From a candidate division WWE3 bacterium (GTDB taxonomy: Bacteria; Patescibacteriota; WWE3; UBA101185; UBA10185): a stretch of 40,307 nt of DNA. A program made the position numbers and the translations under genes. Below, one piece after another: positions 6,362 to 14,038 of the stretch. Below the pieces are notes generated by a model that did not search any database, was not told where the DNA came from, and was given only the letters and a program-made list of their open reading frames with translations. The stretch spans positions 1 to 40,307 of the forward strand of contig QZJF01000008.1 in assembly GCA_003599255.1 (NCBI GenBank), read 5' to 3'. Position 1 is the first letter of the stretch. Each line of letters begins with the position of its first letter.

Positions 6362-7147
6362 TTACACTCTACGAAGTGCAGCGTTGAAAATGACTACGTG
6401 AAGTCTATTGCAGAAACGAAATCCATGCCTCTTACACTGGTCAACAAGAAGTTGTGAAGTTCTAAGAAGTTCTTCGGATGACCTGCATTCTGGCATGATT
6501 AAGATTTTGGTATGGTCAAGCTTAGCATCTTCGATGATGCTCAGAATCTCAGAAAAATCTTCTTGCGAACCTACTACAAATTTGAACCAAGAGTTGTCTA
6601 ACGAGTTGAATGTTTCTAACACATTTTTTTTGTACCGTGCTGATACTAGATTATTTGAATTAGATGTTTTGGGCGATACATTGTACTGAGCCACAAATGC
6701 TTGCGTGTGTTTTGTGGGGGCAACAGTCCCATTTGTTTCAACTTCAATGGTGAATCCGTCAAGGACTAGCCCTTCAAGTAACTGTTGGAAGCTGCTGGAT
6801 TGTTGCTGTATAAGAGGTTCGCCTCCAGTCAGAACGATGTTGTGTATGTTGTATGTAACAAGAATTTTATCGATTTCCGCCCGAATATCATTTACTGTCA
6901 TACAAACAACTTCTTTTTCGGGGTCGTACTTGATGTTGTGACCTGTTTCCCGGTCGCGATGCGGAAATAGTGTTCCTATCCAATTCCATGTATAAGGCGT
7001 ATCACACCAAATACAATGAAGATTACAGCCGGATAAACGAATAAAGACGCTGGGAAGACCTGTGTTTGTTCCTTCCCCCTGAATACTTGCGAAGACCTCC
7101 GCAACGTTCAGGTAATCGTCGTGAACTTTGAGTCGTGATAAAGCCAT
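6362..7147 (-). CDS. queE: 7-carboxy-7-deazaguanine synthase QueE (radical SAM)
   Basis: QueE rearranges 6-carboxytetrahydropterin to 7-carboxy-7-deazaguanine. The 261-residue product has SIQGEGTNTGLPSVFIRLSG, the radical SAM cluster motif C41-NLH-C45-IW-C48, then DTPYTW and TGGEPL, all typical of QueE. ATG 7147 is preferred because GGAG lies 8 bases upstream; a TTG at 7162 lacks an SD. The stop is 9 bases before queD. The host would need to supply flavodoxin or another reductant, as none is visible here. Confidence 0.95.
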   Translation of the reverse strand: MALSRLKVHDDYLNVAEVFASIQGEGTNTGLPSVFIRLSGCNLHCIWCDTPYTWNWIGTLFPHRDRETGHNIKYDPEKEVVCMTVNDIRAEIDKILVTYNIHNIVLTGGEPLIQQQSSSFQQLLEGLVLDGFTIEVETNGTVAPTKHTQAFVAQYNVSPKTSNSNNLVSARYKKNVLETFNSLDNSWFKFVVGSQEDFSEILSIIEDAKLDHTKILIMPECRSSEELLRTSQLLVDQCKRHGFRFCNRLHVVIFNAALRRV

Positions 7148-7174
7148 TGTTTTATTCTCCAATACATAATGATG

Positions 7175-7534
7175 TTATTGTTTTTCCCAAGGAAATATTA
7201 GCCAATCACAGGTTTTTTCTATACAAAATCTATGCGGAACAACTATAGATTGACGATGGAATGCATAAGTTACGATTGTTAGACCTCTTGTAGCGAATGG
7301 GAAAAGTTGTTTTCCTGTATCGGAGATATCATCAACAATCAGTGTATTCGTTGTAATGAGTTCCTCGTGTAAAACAATGGGCAGATTCAGTGCATGCGAT
7401 ACGAGTGTTGCGATAGGAAGCCCTCCTCGGGGCAGTCCATATACTCCACCCAATGTTTTCAACCACGAATCGTTAGTTAGCTGCTCGAATACGAAATCAT
7501 AGATTTCGTTCCAAGTAATGATTTTCGAAATCAT
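7175..7534 (-). CDS. Purine-type phosphoribosyltransferase
   Basis: The product is 119 residues. The PRPP-binding motif is clear at about 64-75 (TLIVDDISDTGK), preceded by VYGLPRGGLPIATLVSHAL at 31-49 as in xanthine-guanine type enzymes. It is shorter than Gpt (about 150). The start at ATG 7534 overlaps dpdA by 38 bases; no strong SD is seen. Next to a base-exchanging transglycosylase, a likely role is turning released guanine into GMP, or acting on a deazaguanine base. Neither is shown by the sequence. Confidence 0.8.
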   Translation of the reverse strand: MISKIITWNEIYDFVFEQLTNDSWLKTLGGVYGLPRGGLPIATLVSHALNLPIVLHEELITTNTLIVDDISDTGKQLFPFATRGLTIVTYAFHRQSIVVPHRFCIEKTCDWLIFPWEKQ

Positions 7535-8486
7535 GAATTTGTTGTAAAGCCTGTAAAGAATCGTCAATGAAGCGCGAACCAGTTAGAGCGTGAAAGACCT
7601 TTGTTCCTAGTATCCATTCGACAAGGAGACCTTGCTCGAGATGACTTCTAATTGTAATCTTGGAAGAAAAAGCATGTTGAGTTCTCCAAGATTCGTGGTC
7701 GAAGAGTTTTGCGGGGTCAACGCCCTTGCTTTCGGTGGCTGAGTATAACCTCAAAGTGAAATCAGAAAGATATTCGGGCTTGGACAATTTTTGTAAACTA
7801 AGAAATGATGCAGAATCTTCGTTCTTTTGACTACCTTTTCCCATTCCTTTGTGCACCGAGCTTGCAGTTACGAAGTTTTGAAGGAAAGTGATTCCACCCC
7901 ATCGTTGTGCCCCAGCAAAGTTTGATGAATCAACTGAGTATGGACGATATTTGATAACATGATTGATGTTGGTTACGCCAAGCCAGTGACATTTTCTTCC
8001 CTGCAATTTTTCTGTCAAAGGCTTGAGATAAGTATGTAAGAAGTTTGAGCCCTCGAATGAGAAAATACCTCCAATTCCTACATAATCTGAGTATTCATAG
8101 CACTTTTCTAATTCATCAAAGTTACTTTTTCGTGTGTAGATTGGAATTACGTCAAAGCCTGCATCTTTCAATTCAAAGAAGTTGTTCCAAGTTCGTTCCT
8201 GGTCGCCCACTACATCTAATGTGAAGCATCTCCAGAATAGTTCTTTGTGCTCTTTGAGGAAGGACTTGTATGAGGAAATAGATATCTCTTTCTTTAGAGA
8301 ATAGGCGGAAAACGCACCACTATCAAGTAAAATCGTTAGATTTTCTCCAAGTTCTTCTTTGAGTCGTTTGAGTCTGTTCAGTAGCGACTTTCCAGATTGA
8401 AGATAGTAATACGAAACAAGAATTCGTAGCGTAATGGGCTTAGAGAATTGTATGATTTGTGCTGATGAGTTTGCTTGGATGTTCAT
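7497..8486 (-). CDS. dpdA: DpdA-type DNA guanine transglycosylase
   Basis: It is related to tRNA-guanine transglycosylase and is predicted to exchange guanine in DNA for a 7-deazaguanine base. In the 329-residue product, LLDSGAFSAY at about 53-62 provides the first conserved Asp (D55), TLDVVGD follows at about 89-95, and SVDSSNFAGAQRWGG (184-198) gives a second Asp (D186), as in phage DpdA proteins. ATG 8486 has AAGG 6 bases upstream; an alternative start at 8564 lies deep inside the ParB-like gene. The DpdA subfamily and target sequence preference cannot be read by eye. Neighbouring que genes strongly support the role. Confidence 0.88.
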   Translation of the reverse strand: MNIQANSSAQIIQFSKPITLRILVSYYYLQSGKSLLNRLKRLKEELGENLTILLDSGAFSAYSLKKEISISSYKSFLKEHKELFWRCFTLDVVGDQERTWNNFFELKDAGFDVIPIYTRKSNFDELEKCYEYSDYVGIGGIFSFEGSNFLHTYLKPLTEKLQGRKCHWLGVTNINHVIKYRPYSVDSSNFAGAQRWGGITFLQNFVTASSVHKGMGKGSQKNEDSASFLSLQKLSKPEYLSDFTLRLYSATESKGVDPAKLFDHESWRTQHAFSSKITIRSHLEQGLLVEWILGTKVFHALTGSRFIDDSLQALQQIHDFENHYLERNL

Positions 8487-8871
8487 GCTGACCTTGAAAC
8501 AAGGATTGAATGATTGATGGAATCGTTGTTTGTGAAATTTCTTTAAACACTTCTCCATTGACAAGCGTAGCGTTGTAAAGAAGCAAATGGTCGATTTCAG
8601 TGAGAGCCAAGTTTGTGTTGATTCGAAGTATTCGCTCCATGTCCTCAGAGCATTCGCAAATCATTCCGAAAGTAGTTGCAATTCCGAGTTGTTGAAGAAT
8701 CGAGGCTCGAACATAACCATCTATATACCTCATAGTGGTTTTGTTAACCACAATGCCTCCCATGTAGCCTTGTTTTAGGGAGTTTTCGAGTCGCTGATAC
8801 GCATCTTTGGAGTATCTACGAAGTGGAAAGAGTGGAGGTGAGTAGTCTGATAAAATGATATTTGTTTCCAT
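8440..8871 (-). CDS. ParB-like (ParB/Srx fold) protein beside dpdA
   Basis: The product is 143 residues. LFPLRRYSKDAYQRLENSLK and GGIVVNKTTMRYIDGYVRAS (about 38-57) match a lone ParB N-terminal domain with its GxxR signature (G52, R55). There is no helix-turn-helix or dimerisation domain. In bacterial Dpd islands, DpdA works with DpdB, which carries a ParB-related domain, so this may be the DNA-recognition or NTPase partner of DpdA; that is inference. Start and upstream helicase stop overlap as TAATG; the end overlaps dpdA by 47 bases. Confidence 0.7.
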   Translation of the reverse strand: METNIILSDYSPPLFPLRRYSKDAYQRLENSLKQGYMGGIVVNKTTMRYIDGYVRASILQQLGIATTFGMICECSEDMERILRINTNLALTEIDHLLLYNATLVNGEVFKEISQTTIPSIIQSLFQGQHEHPSKLISTNHTIL

Positions 8872-10262
8872 TACGTGACCTCAACTTGATTTGGGAAGAG
8901 TTCTTTATATGTATGGTATCGTTGTTTGGAATGCCGTTCGAGTAGTGCTCCATCCGAATCATAAAAATCGATGATGAGTACTTCATTTTTGCCTGCAAAT
9001 GTTCGAAGTCCGCGTCCTAATCGCTGGATAACTGATTTTTGTGATTTTCCTCCATTAGCGATAATTACAACGTCAACACAAGGGATATCAACACCTTCTC
9101 CAAAGATTGTGCCAATCAGAACATGGTTGTTTTGTTTGAAGTCCTCGATTGCATCTTTTCGGTCTTCGCTTGATGCAGAACCATCTACAAACACGCTGTT
9201 CGGAATGAGCTGATGAAGAATCTTGCCGTGCTTTTCAATTCTGTTTGTAATAATCAATACACGCTTGTTTTGATTACAATGAAAGGTTGCTAAGTTAGCA
9301 ATTTGTTGGTTGCGAGTAGTTGAGTTGAGCAATGCTTCAAAAGCTTCATGCCAATCATACGATGAATTATGAACAAGTATTCTGTGCATCTCAATTCGAG
9401 CTTGCGTAAGCACCCCACGCTTAACTAGAGTATCTACATCAATTTCGTGTATGACTTCTCCTGTGACAGCTTTAAGTAGCTCTGCTGAATTCTTATCGCC
9501 CAGAGTCGCCGTCATGCCATATCGAAAATAAGCAGGAATCTTCGCTGCAACCCAAAACCAAGAATTTCCAAGTTCTTGTCCTCCTTTTTGTGAATTTACA
9601 TGGTGACATTCGTCTATAATCAAAACATCTATCATGTTACGTAGCGTTTGAAATTTAGAATCTTCATAAATCGACCACAATGTCTGCTGCGTTGCAATGT
9701 TAATTCGTTCTAGATTCCATACGCTATCGCCCAATTTCCCAATGGGTTCGGGGGCAAAGTATTTTGAAAACACATCGTGAGTTTGGGTGAAAAGTGTTAA
9801 GTTGGGGACGACAACGAGTGTGGGACGTTGTAACTTAGCAATGATTTTTGCCATTGTTGTTGTTTTGCCAGAGCCCGTAGGGTGTAAAAATATACCCCTA
9901 CGATGCTGAGAAACTTGTGCTACTGCATCTTCTTGAAAGGAGTATTTATTAGAGATGATATCTGCTGGCAGATGATATATGCACTTTCCACAACCGGACG
10001 CTGCATGAATACGATACTTATACTCGATTCGTTTATCTATCATGAATTGCTCAACTTTTTGAATTGCCCCAATTGGAAAACTCATTGAGAAGATTTTTGG
10101 ATTGTAGAAACAGTAATAGAATGTTTTGAGCGTTCGCTCCGTTCGCCCACGAAATCTTCGGAATGTTACATACTCGAGTTTGAACAAATCTCGAAATTGA
10201 GCAAACTGCTCAACTGAAACAGGCTCAAGAACAGCGTGATTGTTATATTCGGTAAGGTGCAT
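8871..10262 (-). CDS. SF2 DNA helicase (UvsW/XPB-like)
   Basis: This 463-residue helicase shows motif I HPTGSGKTT (127-135), Ia VVVPNLTLF, motif II IIDECHH (215-221), motif III TATLG and motif VI VIQRLGRGLR (411-420). An N-terminal domain of about 100 residues carries a CGKC pair at 91-94. UvsW-type helicases act in recombination and branched-DNA processing; here it might open DNA for DpdA. It is the first gene of the - strand operon. The -10 box of the only good promoter ends 8 bases before ATG and no SD is present, so the message may be leaderless. Confidence 0.88.
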   Translation of the reverse strand: MHLTEYNNHAVLEPVSVEQFAQFRDLFKLEYVTFRRFRGRTERTLKTFYYCFYNPKIFSMSFPIGAIQKVEQFMIDKRIEYKYRIHAASGCGKCIYHLPADIISNKYSFQEDAVAQVSQHRRGIFLHPTGSGKTTTMAKIIAKLQRPTLVVVPNLTLFTQTHDVFSKYFAPEPIGKLGDSVWNLERINIATQQTLWSIYEDSKFQTLRNMIDVLIIDECHHVNSQKGGQELGNSWFWVAAKIPAYFRYGMTATLGDKNSAELLKAVTGEVIHEIDVDTLVKRGVLTQARIEMHRILVHNSSYDWHEAFEALLNSTTRNQQIANLATFHCNQNKRVLIITNRIEKHGKILHQLIPNSVFVDGSASSEDRKDAIEDFKQNNHVLIGTIFGEGVDIPCVDVVIIANGGKSQKSVIQRLGRGLRTFAGKNEVLIIDFYDSDGALLERHSKQRYHTYKELFPNQVEVT

Positions 10263-10269
10263 CTATGAT

Positions 10270-10298
10270 AATATATAGTGACTTCAAAAAATTATCAA
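10270..10298 (-). promoter_or_regulatory. Promoter of the deazaguanine/helicase operon
   Basis: Read on the - strand: TTGATA (10298-10293), a 17-base spacer, then TATATT (10275-10270). This is near the sigma70 consensus. The predicted transcription start falls at or within 1-2 bases of the helicase ATG at 10262. Confidence 0.7.
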
Positions 10299-10321
10299 AT
10301 CTTTTTAAGAATCGGCTAAAG

Positions 10322-10357
10322 TTTTTCTCGAAAACAGCGGATAATATATATACAACC
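10322..10357 (+). promoter_or_regulatory. Promoter-like element with ATATACAACC leader
   Basis: TTTTTC at 10322-10327, a 17-base spacer and TATATA at 10345-10350 precede the gene at 10378. The overlapping ATATACAACC (10348-10357) is shared with the 17-bp terminal repeat. It is divergent from the - strand operon promoter. Confidence 0.45.
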
Positions 10358-10377
10358 CTATCAAGAAAGGAAAAGTT

Positions 10378-10677
10378 ATGCGTGACCTGACTCGACTCGA
10401 AGAAATTTTCATCAAAGAGACGATTCGAGAGAAGAATGACAAGGTCGTAATGGCTGGTCGTCCTTGGTGTAAGCAGTATCTTCGTTACAACAAACAGCAT
10501 CTTCACTGTCCCCATTTCAAGACTTGTTCGATGTATTGGATGATTCGAGAAAAAATCAGGATGGGTGTCACAGTAGTTGAATCAGATTTTGAGTTGGAGC
10601 AGTTTCATCTTGGAAATCTTGATTTTGAACAAGAACAAAGTCAGGAAGATGACGCTGAGGCTCAAGGCGGTTTGTAA
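10378..10677 (+). CDS. Hypothetical Cys-containing 99-residue protein
   Basis: The N-terminal half is basic, with a CKQYLRYNKQHLHCPHFKTC segment (three Cys and two His within 20 residues) that could bind a metal. The C-terminal tail is acidic and ends EQEQSQEDDAEAQGGL. No family is recognised. AAAGGA stands 7 bases before the ATG. It lies alone between the divergent promoters and the repeat-rich intergenic region, a position typical of phage regulators; a regulatory role is only a guess. Confidence 0.6.
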   Translation: MRDLTRLEEIFIKETIREKNDKVVMAGRPWCKQYLRYNKQHLHCPHFKTCSMYWMIREKIRMGVTVVESDFELEQFHLGNLDFEQEQSQEDDAEAQGGL

Positions 10678-10680
10678 CTC

Positions 10681-10977
10681 TGTAGTGGGCAAGGGGTTAC
10701 ACTTTACAAAATTGAATGTAACCTCTTGTCTGACATTGATTTACGCAAAGTTTGTTTTGTCTATTCTTTAATTATTATATTATTATATTAAATATAGAAT
10801 AAGAATAGGCGATAACAGTTTCTCTGTAACCTAATAAGTAACAATGTGTTACCTGTGTTTTTGAGAACTGTAAGTTATTGAAACTCAATGACTTACAATT
10901 TTGTTTGAAAAATATCTTGATTTCTTGTAATTGGCGTTATATATTAGGACATATTGTTTCATAAACTTGGAGAGTGC
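10681..10977 (+). promoter_or_regulatory. Repeat-rich intergenic region: candidate origin or operator cluster
   Basis: About 280 bases hold no gene. It has an AT-rich tract (about 10766-10800) and repeated TGTAAC/TTACA motifs: GGTTACA 10695-10701 with TGTAACC 10717-10723; TGTAACC 10825-10831; GTAACA/TGTTAC 10838-10843/10847-10852; and a 13-base arm palindrome 10869-10881/10885-10897 (12 of 13 paired). It lies immediately upstream of the replication genes. An iteron-like origin, an operator array or both would fit. The same motif occurs at 40223-40290 and 59-65. Confidence 0.5.
10917..10945 (+). promoter_or_regulatory. Promoter of the replication operon
   Basis: TTGATT (10917-10922), a 17-base spacer and TATATT (10940-10945) closely match sigma70 spacing and consensus. 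A TTGTAA motif (10925-10930) lies in the spacer and could allow control by whatever binds the neighbouring repeats. Confidence 0.72.
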
Positions 10978-11382
10978 ATGCCTGCAGCGAAAAAACGTCT
11001 ACCACTGTCCGTAAAAATTTCCCTTGCTAAAAAAGCATATGAATCCGCCCCTGACGAATCCAAGGAACTAATCAAGTACTTTCTTGATAGTTTAGCTGCT
11101 CATAGCTATGTAACACCTGATTCATTCAATGTTGAAAAAGAACCAATGATGTATCTTGATAACGTTAATCAAGCAAATACCCTTGTCGCAGTTGCGAAGA
11201 TTGAAGTTCTCAAACGTGCAATCGACCTTGCCCATTCACGGTTGCATCCGTTTTGGGGCAATCAATGCCCTGTTTTGCGCATAGGAACGTTAGCAAAAGC
11301 ATACAATCATTTTTTGGCAGCGGGTAGTTTAGGCGTAGATAACGGCGCGTTGAAATATGGAAATAAGCACAAAGAGTTCTGA
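10978..11382 (+). CDS. Hypothetical protein, first gene of replication operon
   Basis: The 134-residue product starts MPAAKKRLPLSVKISLAKKA, with a basic N-terminus followed by helical, neutral sequence. No family is recognised. GGAG stands 6 bases before ATG 10978; an earlier start at 10954 has no SD. Its end overlaps the helicase-loader gene by 26 bases. First position behind the promoter and the repeat region makes a DNA-binding initiator or regulator possible, but no helix-turn-helix is obvious by eye. Confidence 0.6.
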   Translation: MPAAKKRLPLSVKISLAKKAYESAPDESKELIKYFLDSLAAHSYVTPDSFNVEKEPMMYLDNVNQANTLVAVAKIEVLKRAIDLAHSRLHPFWGNQCPVLRIGTLAKAYNHFLAAGSLGVDNGALKYGNKHKEF

Positions 11383-11980
11383 GAAATCGGAATTCATACT
11401 TCTTCATTCAGGGATGCCTCCTATATTTCGTGAACTAAGTTTTGACGGTCTTACTGAAGTTAGCAAGGGCTTGATTTCGCTTTGTGAAAAATACATTGGA
11501 GAGTTTCCTATAAATAAAAAGCCGGGTTTGTACTTGTTTTCTCAAATTCCTGGCAACGCTAAGTCTGCAATTGCTGCTATCATTTTGAAACGTATTGTAT
11601 CTCTGGGTAAAGTGAAGCGTAAAGCGTCCTTCATTTCTTTTCCAGACCTGTTAAATTTTCTCAGGCAGAGATACGTGTATGGGCGAGAATTTGAACCTGA
11701 AGTTGACTATGAATCAATCATTCAACGCAGTGAGCTGCTCGTTTTTGATGATGTTGGGAAGCAGCTCACCGATAAGAATTTGGCCGATTACTACTTCTAT
11801 ATCATGAACAAACTCTATGAGGAGAAGAAATCTGTAATAATCACATCGAATTTTTCATTGGAAGAACTTCGTGAGCGTTTTGAAGTGGCTCCGAAAGTAC
11901 TGGATAGTGTCTTGAGTAGAATTGAGGCTATGTGTGACATTGTTAAAATGACAAACAGGGATTATCGTGTTATTCAATAA
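11357..11980 (+). CDS. DnaC/IstB-like helicase loader ATPase
   Basis: The product is 207 residues. Walker B ELLVFDDVG (126-134), sensor I VIITSNFS (160-167) and an Arg-finger-like VLSRIEAM (185-192) are typical of AAA+ helicase loaders. The Walker A site is unusual: SQIPGNAKS (62-70), where the usual glycines of GxxGxGK(S/T) are replaced while the Lys and Ser remain. It is encoded just before the primase-helicase and would load that ring onto DNA. No strong SD precedes ATG 11357; an ATG at 11414 is an alternative start. Confidence 0.75.
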   Translation: MEISTKSSEKSEFILLHSGMPPIFRELSFDGLTEVSKGLISLCEKYIGEFPINKKPGLYLFSQIPGNAKSAIAAIILKRIVSLGKVKRKASFISFPDLLNFLRQRYVYGREFEPEVDYESIIQRSELLVFDDVGKQLTDKNLADYYFYIMNKLYEEKKSVIITSNFSLEELRERFEVAPKVLDSVLSRIEAMCDIVKMTNRDYRVIQ

Positions 11981-14018
11981 GCTTCTTACTGATGTTGCTA
12001 TATATTACGAATCTGTTTTGAGTGAATCAGCTAAGGCATATCTTTTTGGCCGGGGCATTCATAATCCTTCGCAGTGGCGGTTTGGTTACGCTGACAACAA
12101 GTTAACTCAACGACTTGTTACAATGGGACTCACAGTCGAAGAGTTGTATAACAAAGGGTTGTGTAATGAAGATGGAACAGATTTTTTTCGTGATGGTATT
12201 GTAATTCCCTACATTCTTGATAACAAAGTTCAGACGTTAAGATTTCGCTCGCTGAAAGAAAAGCAATATCTCTCACTCAAGAAATCAAGTCCACTGTATG
12301 CAGAACTTTTTTTCAATCTCGATGCGTTAGTTTCGAACCCATCGAGTCTTTTTATATGCGAAGGAGAGTTTGATACAGTAATGCTTGCACAGGCGGGATA
12401 CAGCGCAATAGGACTGCCCGGTTCGCAAGTGATTCCTTTTGGTTTTGAGCAGGAATTGGGAAAAGTAAAAAACATTTATCTTGCAACAGATGCTGATAAG
12501 GCTGGTGAGGATTGTGCTCGAGTATTGGTTAATCGATTAGGAAGAACTTGTCGGAGATTGAAACTTCCTGAAGGTTACGATATTACGGATTTCATTTTGA
12601 AATTTGGGTATGACTTCTTCAAAAGTTTGATTCAGGAAAGTGTAGATTATGAGCCCGATTTGTTCAAATATGAGTTTGACGACGTAAAGCAGATTCCAGC
12701 TTCATATCAAAGTGAAGTTGCTATTATCAACTTGATTTTGAAAAGTCCACATTTGACTACAACCATTCTTGAACAACTTGGAATCCACGATGAAAAAGAT
12801 AAGAGATATTTTTGTAATCCAATTACTTCATCACTGTTTTCTACAATTTTGTCGCTGTACTTTAAGTACGAACCAATCGACCTTGCAACTGTAGTGGATG
12901 TTGCATCTGTTCCTAAAACTCGAATCATAGAAATTTTCGAGTTATGTTTTGAGGAGAGAAATCTTCCTACGTACATTACAAATCTTGTTAAGGCCTATCT
13001 TGGAAGAGATTGCATAGACCGTAGCCGTAGAATTTTGGAGTATGGAACAAAAAAAAGTGCTACAAAAGAGGGTTTAGAGAATAGAATTAGAGAATGGCAA
13101 GACTGTATAGTTCAAACTAATCCGATGGCAACTAATGTACTTCGCGGAGAGTACTTGATTAGAGAACGTATGCTTCAAGTGCAACGAAGAATGAAACGAA
13201 AGAAAATTGGGACAGGTTTTCAACAAATAGATAGATTACTGACTGCGGGCTTTGTTGTTAGGGGTGAGATGAGCGTTATTGGCGGTCGACCTCGTGAAGG
13301 GAAATCGGCATTCAAAGCGAATTTGATTAGGAACTTGTGTGAAATGGGATGTTGTGTAGTGAATGTAAGTCCTGAGCAGGGTATCGATTCCGAACATAAT
13401 CGATTGGATAGCGTTTCGACAGGGATGCCGCTGAAAGATTTTTTTGATAGTGAGAAGTTGAAAACTAATAACGATTTTTACGAAGTCGTTCAAAAAAACA
13501 TTGAGTATATCACAAAATCTTGGAAGTATCATTTACTTCCATCTCGTGATATTACGTTTTCCGGGCTTGTTTCTAATTTGGAACGTATCAATGAGCAAAG
13601 CAAGATTGATGTTGTGTTCATCGATTTGTTTGATAAATTGAAGGAAATTACACAGGCGGGCGCCGAAACTCGTTACATGATTGATTATCTTTTGAATGAG
13701 TGTAACATACTAGCACGAAAAATGGATATCCATATCTGTTTACTTCATCAAATCAAGCGTCTTAGCAACTCAAACAAGAAATCTGATAGCAGGCCTACAT
13801 TAGAAGACCTGAAAGAATCGGGAAGATTTGAACAAGATTCTTATCTTGTTTTTTTGTTGCATAGAAGGGGGCTTCACTTCAAAGATGAACCAGATGATAC
13901 AATGGACGTGATTTTAGCAAAACAGAAAGATGGAATTTGTGGAGATAACGTAGCAATTACACTTGATTGGAGTCGAGAGACCTTGATTTTGTCTGACCAC
14001 GAAGACGATAAGATGTAA
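11967..14018 (+). CDS. Fused primase-helicase (TOPRIM plus DnaB-type)
   Basis: The product is 683 residues. A DnaG-like core with TOPRIM signatures FICEGEFD (129-136) and ATDADKAGED is followed by a DnaB N-terminal-like segment and a RecA-like helicase with Walker A GGRPREGKS at about 438-446 and Walker B VVFIDLFD at about 549. The layout recalls T7 gp4, but the usual N-terminal zinc-binding domain of primases is absent. It would prime and unwind at the fork. The start is GTG 11967, overlapping the loader by 14 bases. Primase activity without a zinc domain is uncertain. Confidence 0.88.
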   Translation: MLFNKLLTDVAIYYESVLSESAKAYLFGRGIHNPSQWRFGYADNKLTQRLVTMGLTVEELYNKGLCNEDGTDFFRDGIVIPYILDNKVQTLRFRSLKEKQYLSLKKSSPLYAELFFNLDALVSNPSSLFICEGEFDTVMLAQAGYSAIGLPGSQVIPFGFEQELGKVKNIYLATDADKAGEDCARVLVNRLGRTCRRLKLPEGYDITDFILKFGYDFFKSLIQESVDYEPDLFKYEFDDVKQIPASYQSEVAIINLILKSPHLTTTILEQLGIHDEKDKRYFCNPITSSLFSTILSLYFKYEPIDLATVVDVASVPKTRIIEIFELCFEERNLPTYITNLVKAYLGRDCIDRSRRILEYGTKKSATKEGLENRIREWQDCIVQTNPMATNVLRGEYLIRERMLQVQRRMKRKKIGTGFQQIDRLLTAGFVVRGEMSVIGGRPREGKSAFKANLIRNLCEMGCCVVNVSPEQGIDSEHNRLDSVSTGMPLKDFFDSEKLKTNNDFYEVVQKNIEYITKSWKYHLLPSRDITFSGLVSNLERINEQSKIDVVFIDLFDKLKEITQAGAETRYMIDYLLNECNILARKMDIHICLLHQIKRLSNSNKKSDSRPTLEDLKESGRFEQDSYLVFLLHRRGLHFKDEPDDTMDVILAKQKDGICGDNVAITLDWSRETLILSDHEDDKM

Positions 14019-14038
14019 GTAACTTCAAAGGAGTTGAT

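Noticed and set aside
10577-10771. 64-residue ORF overlapping the end of the gene at 10378
   Set aside because: It has no SD, runs into the repeat region and lies mostly inside another gene in a different frame.
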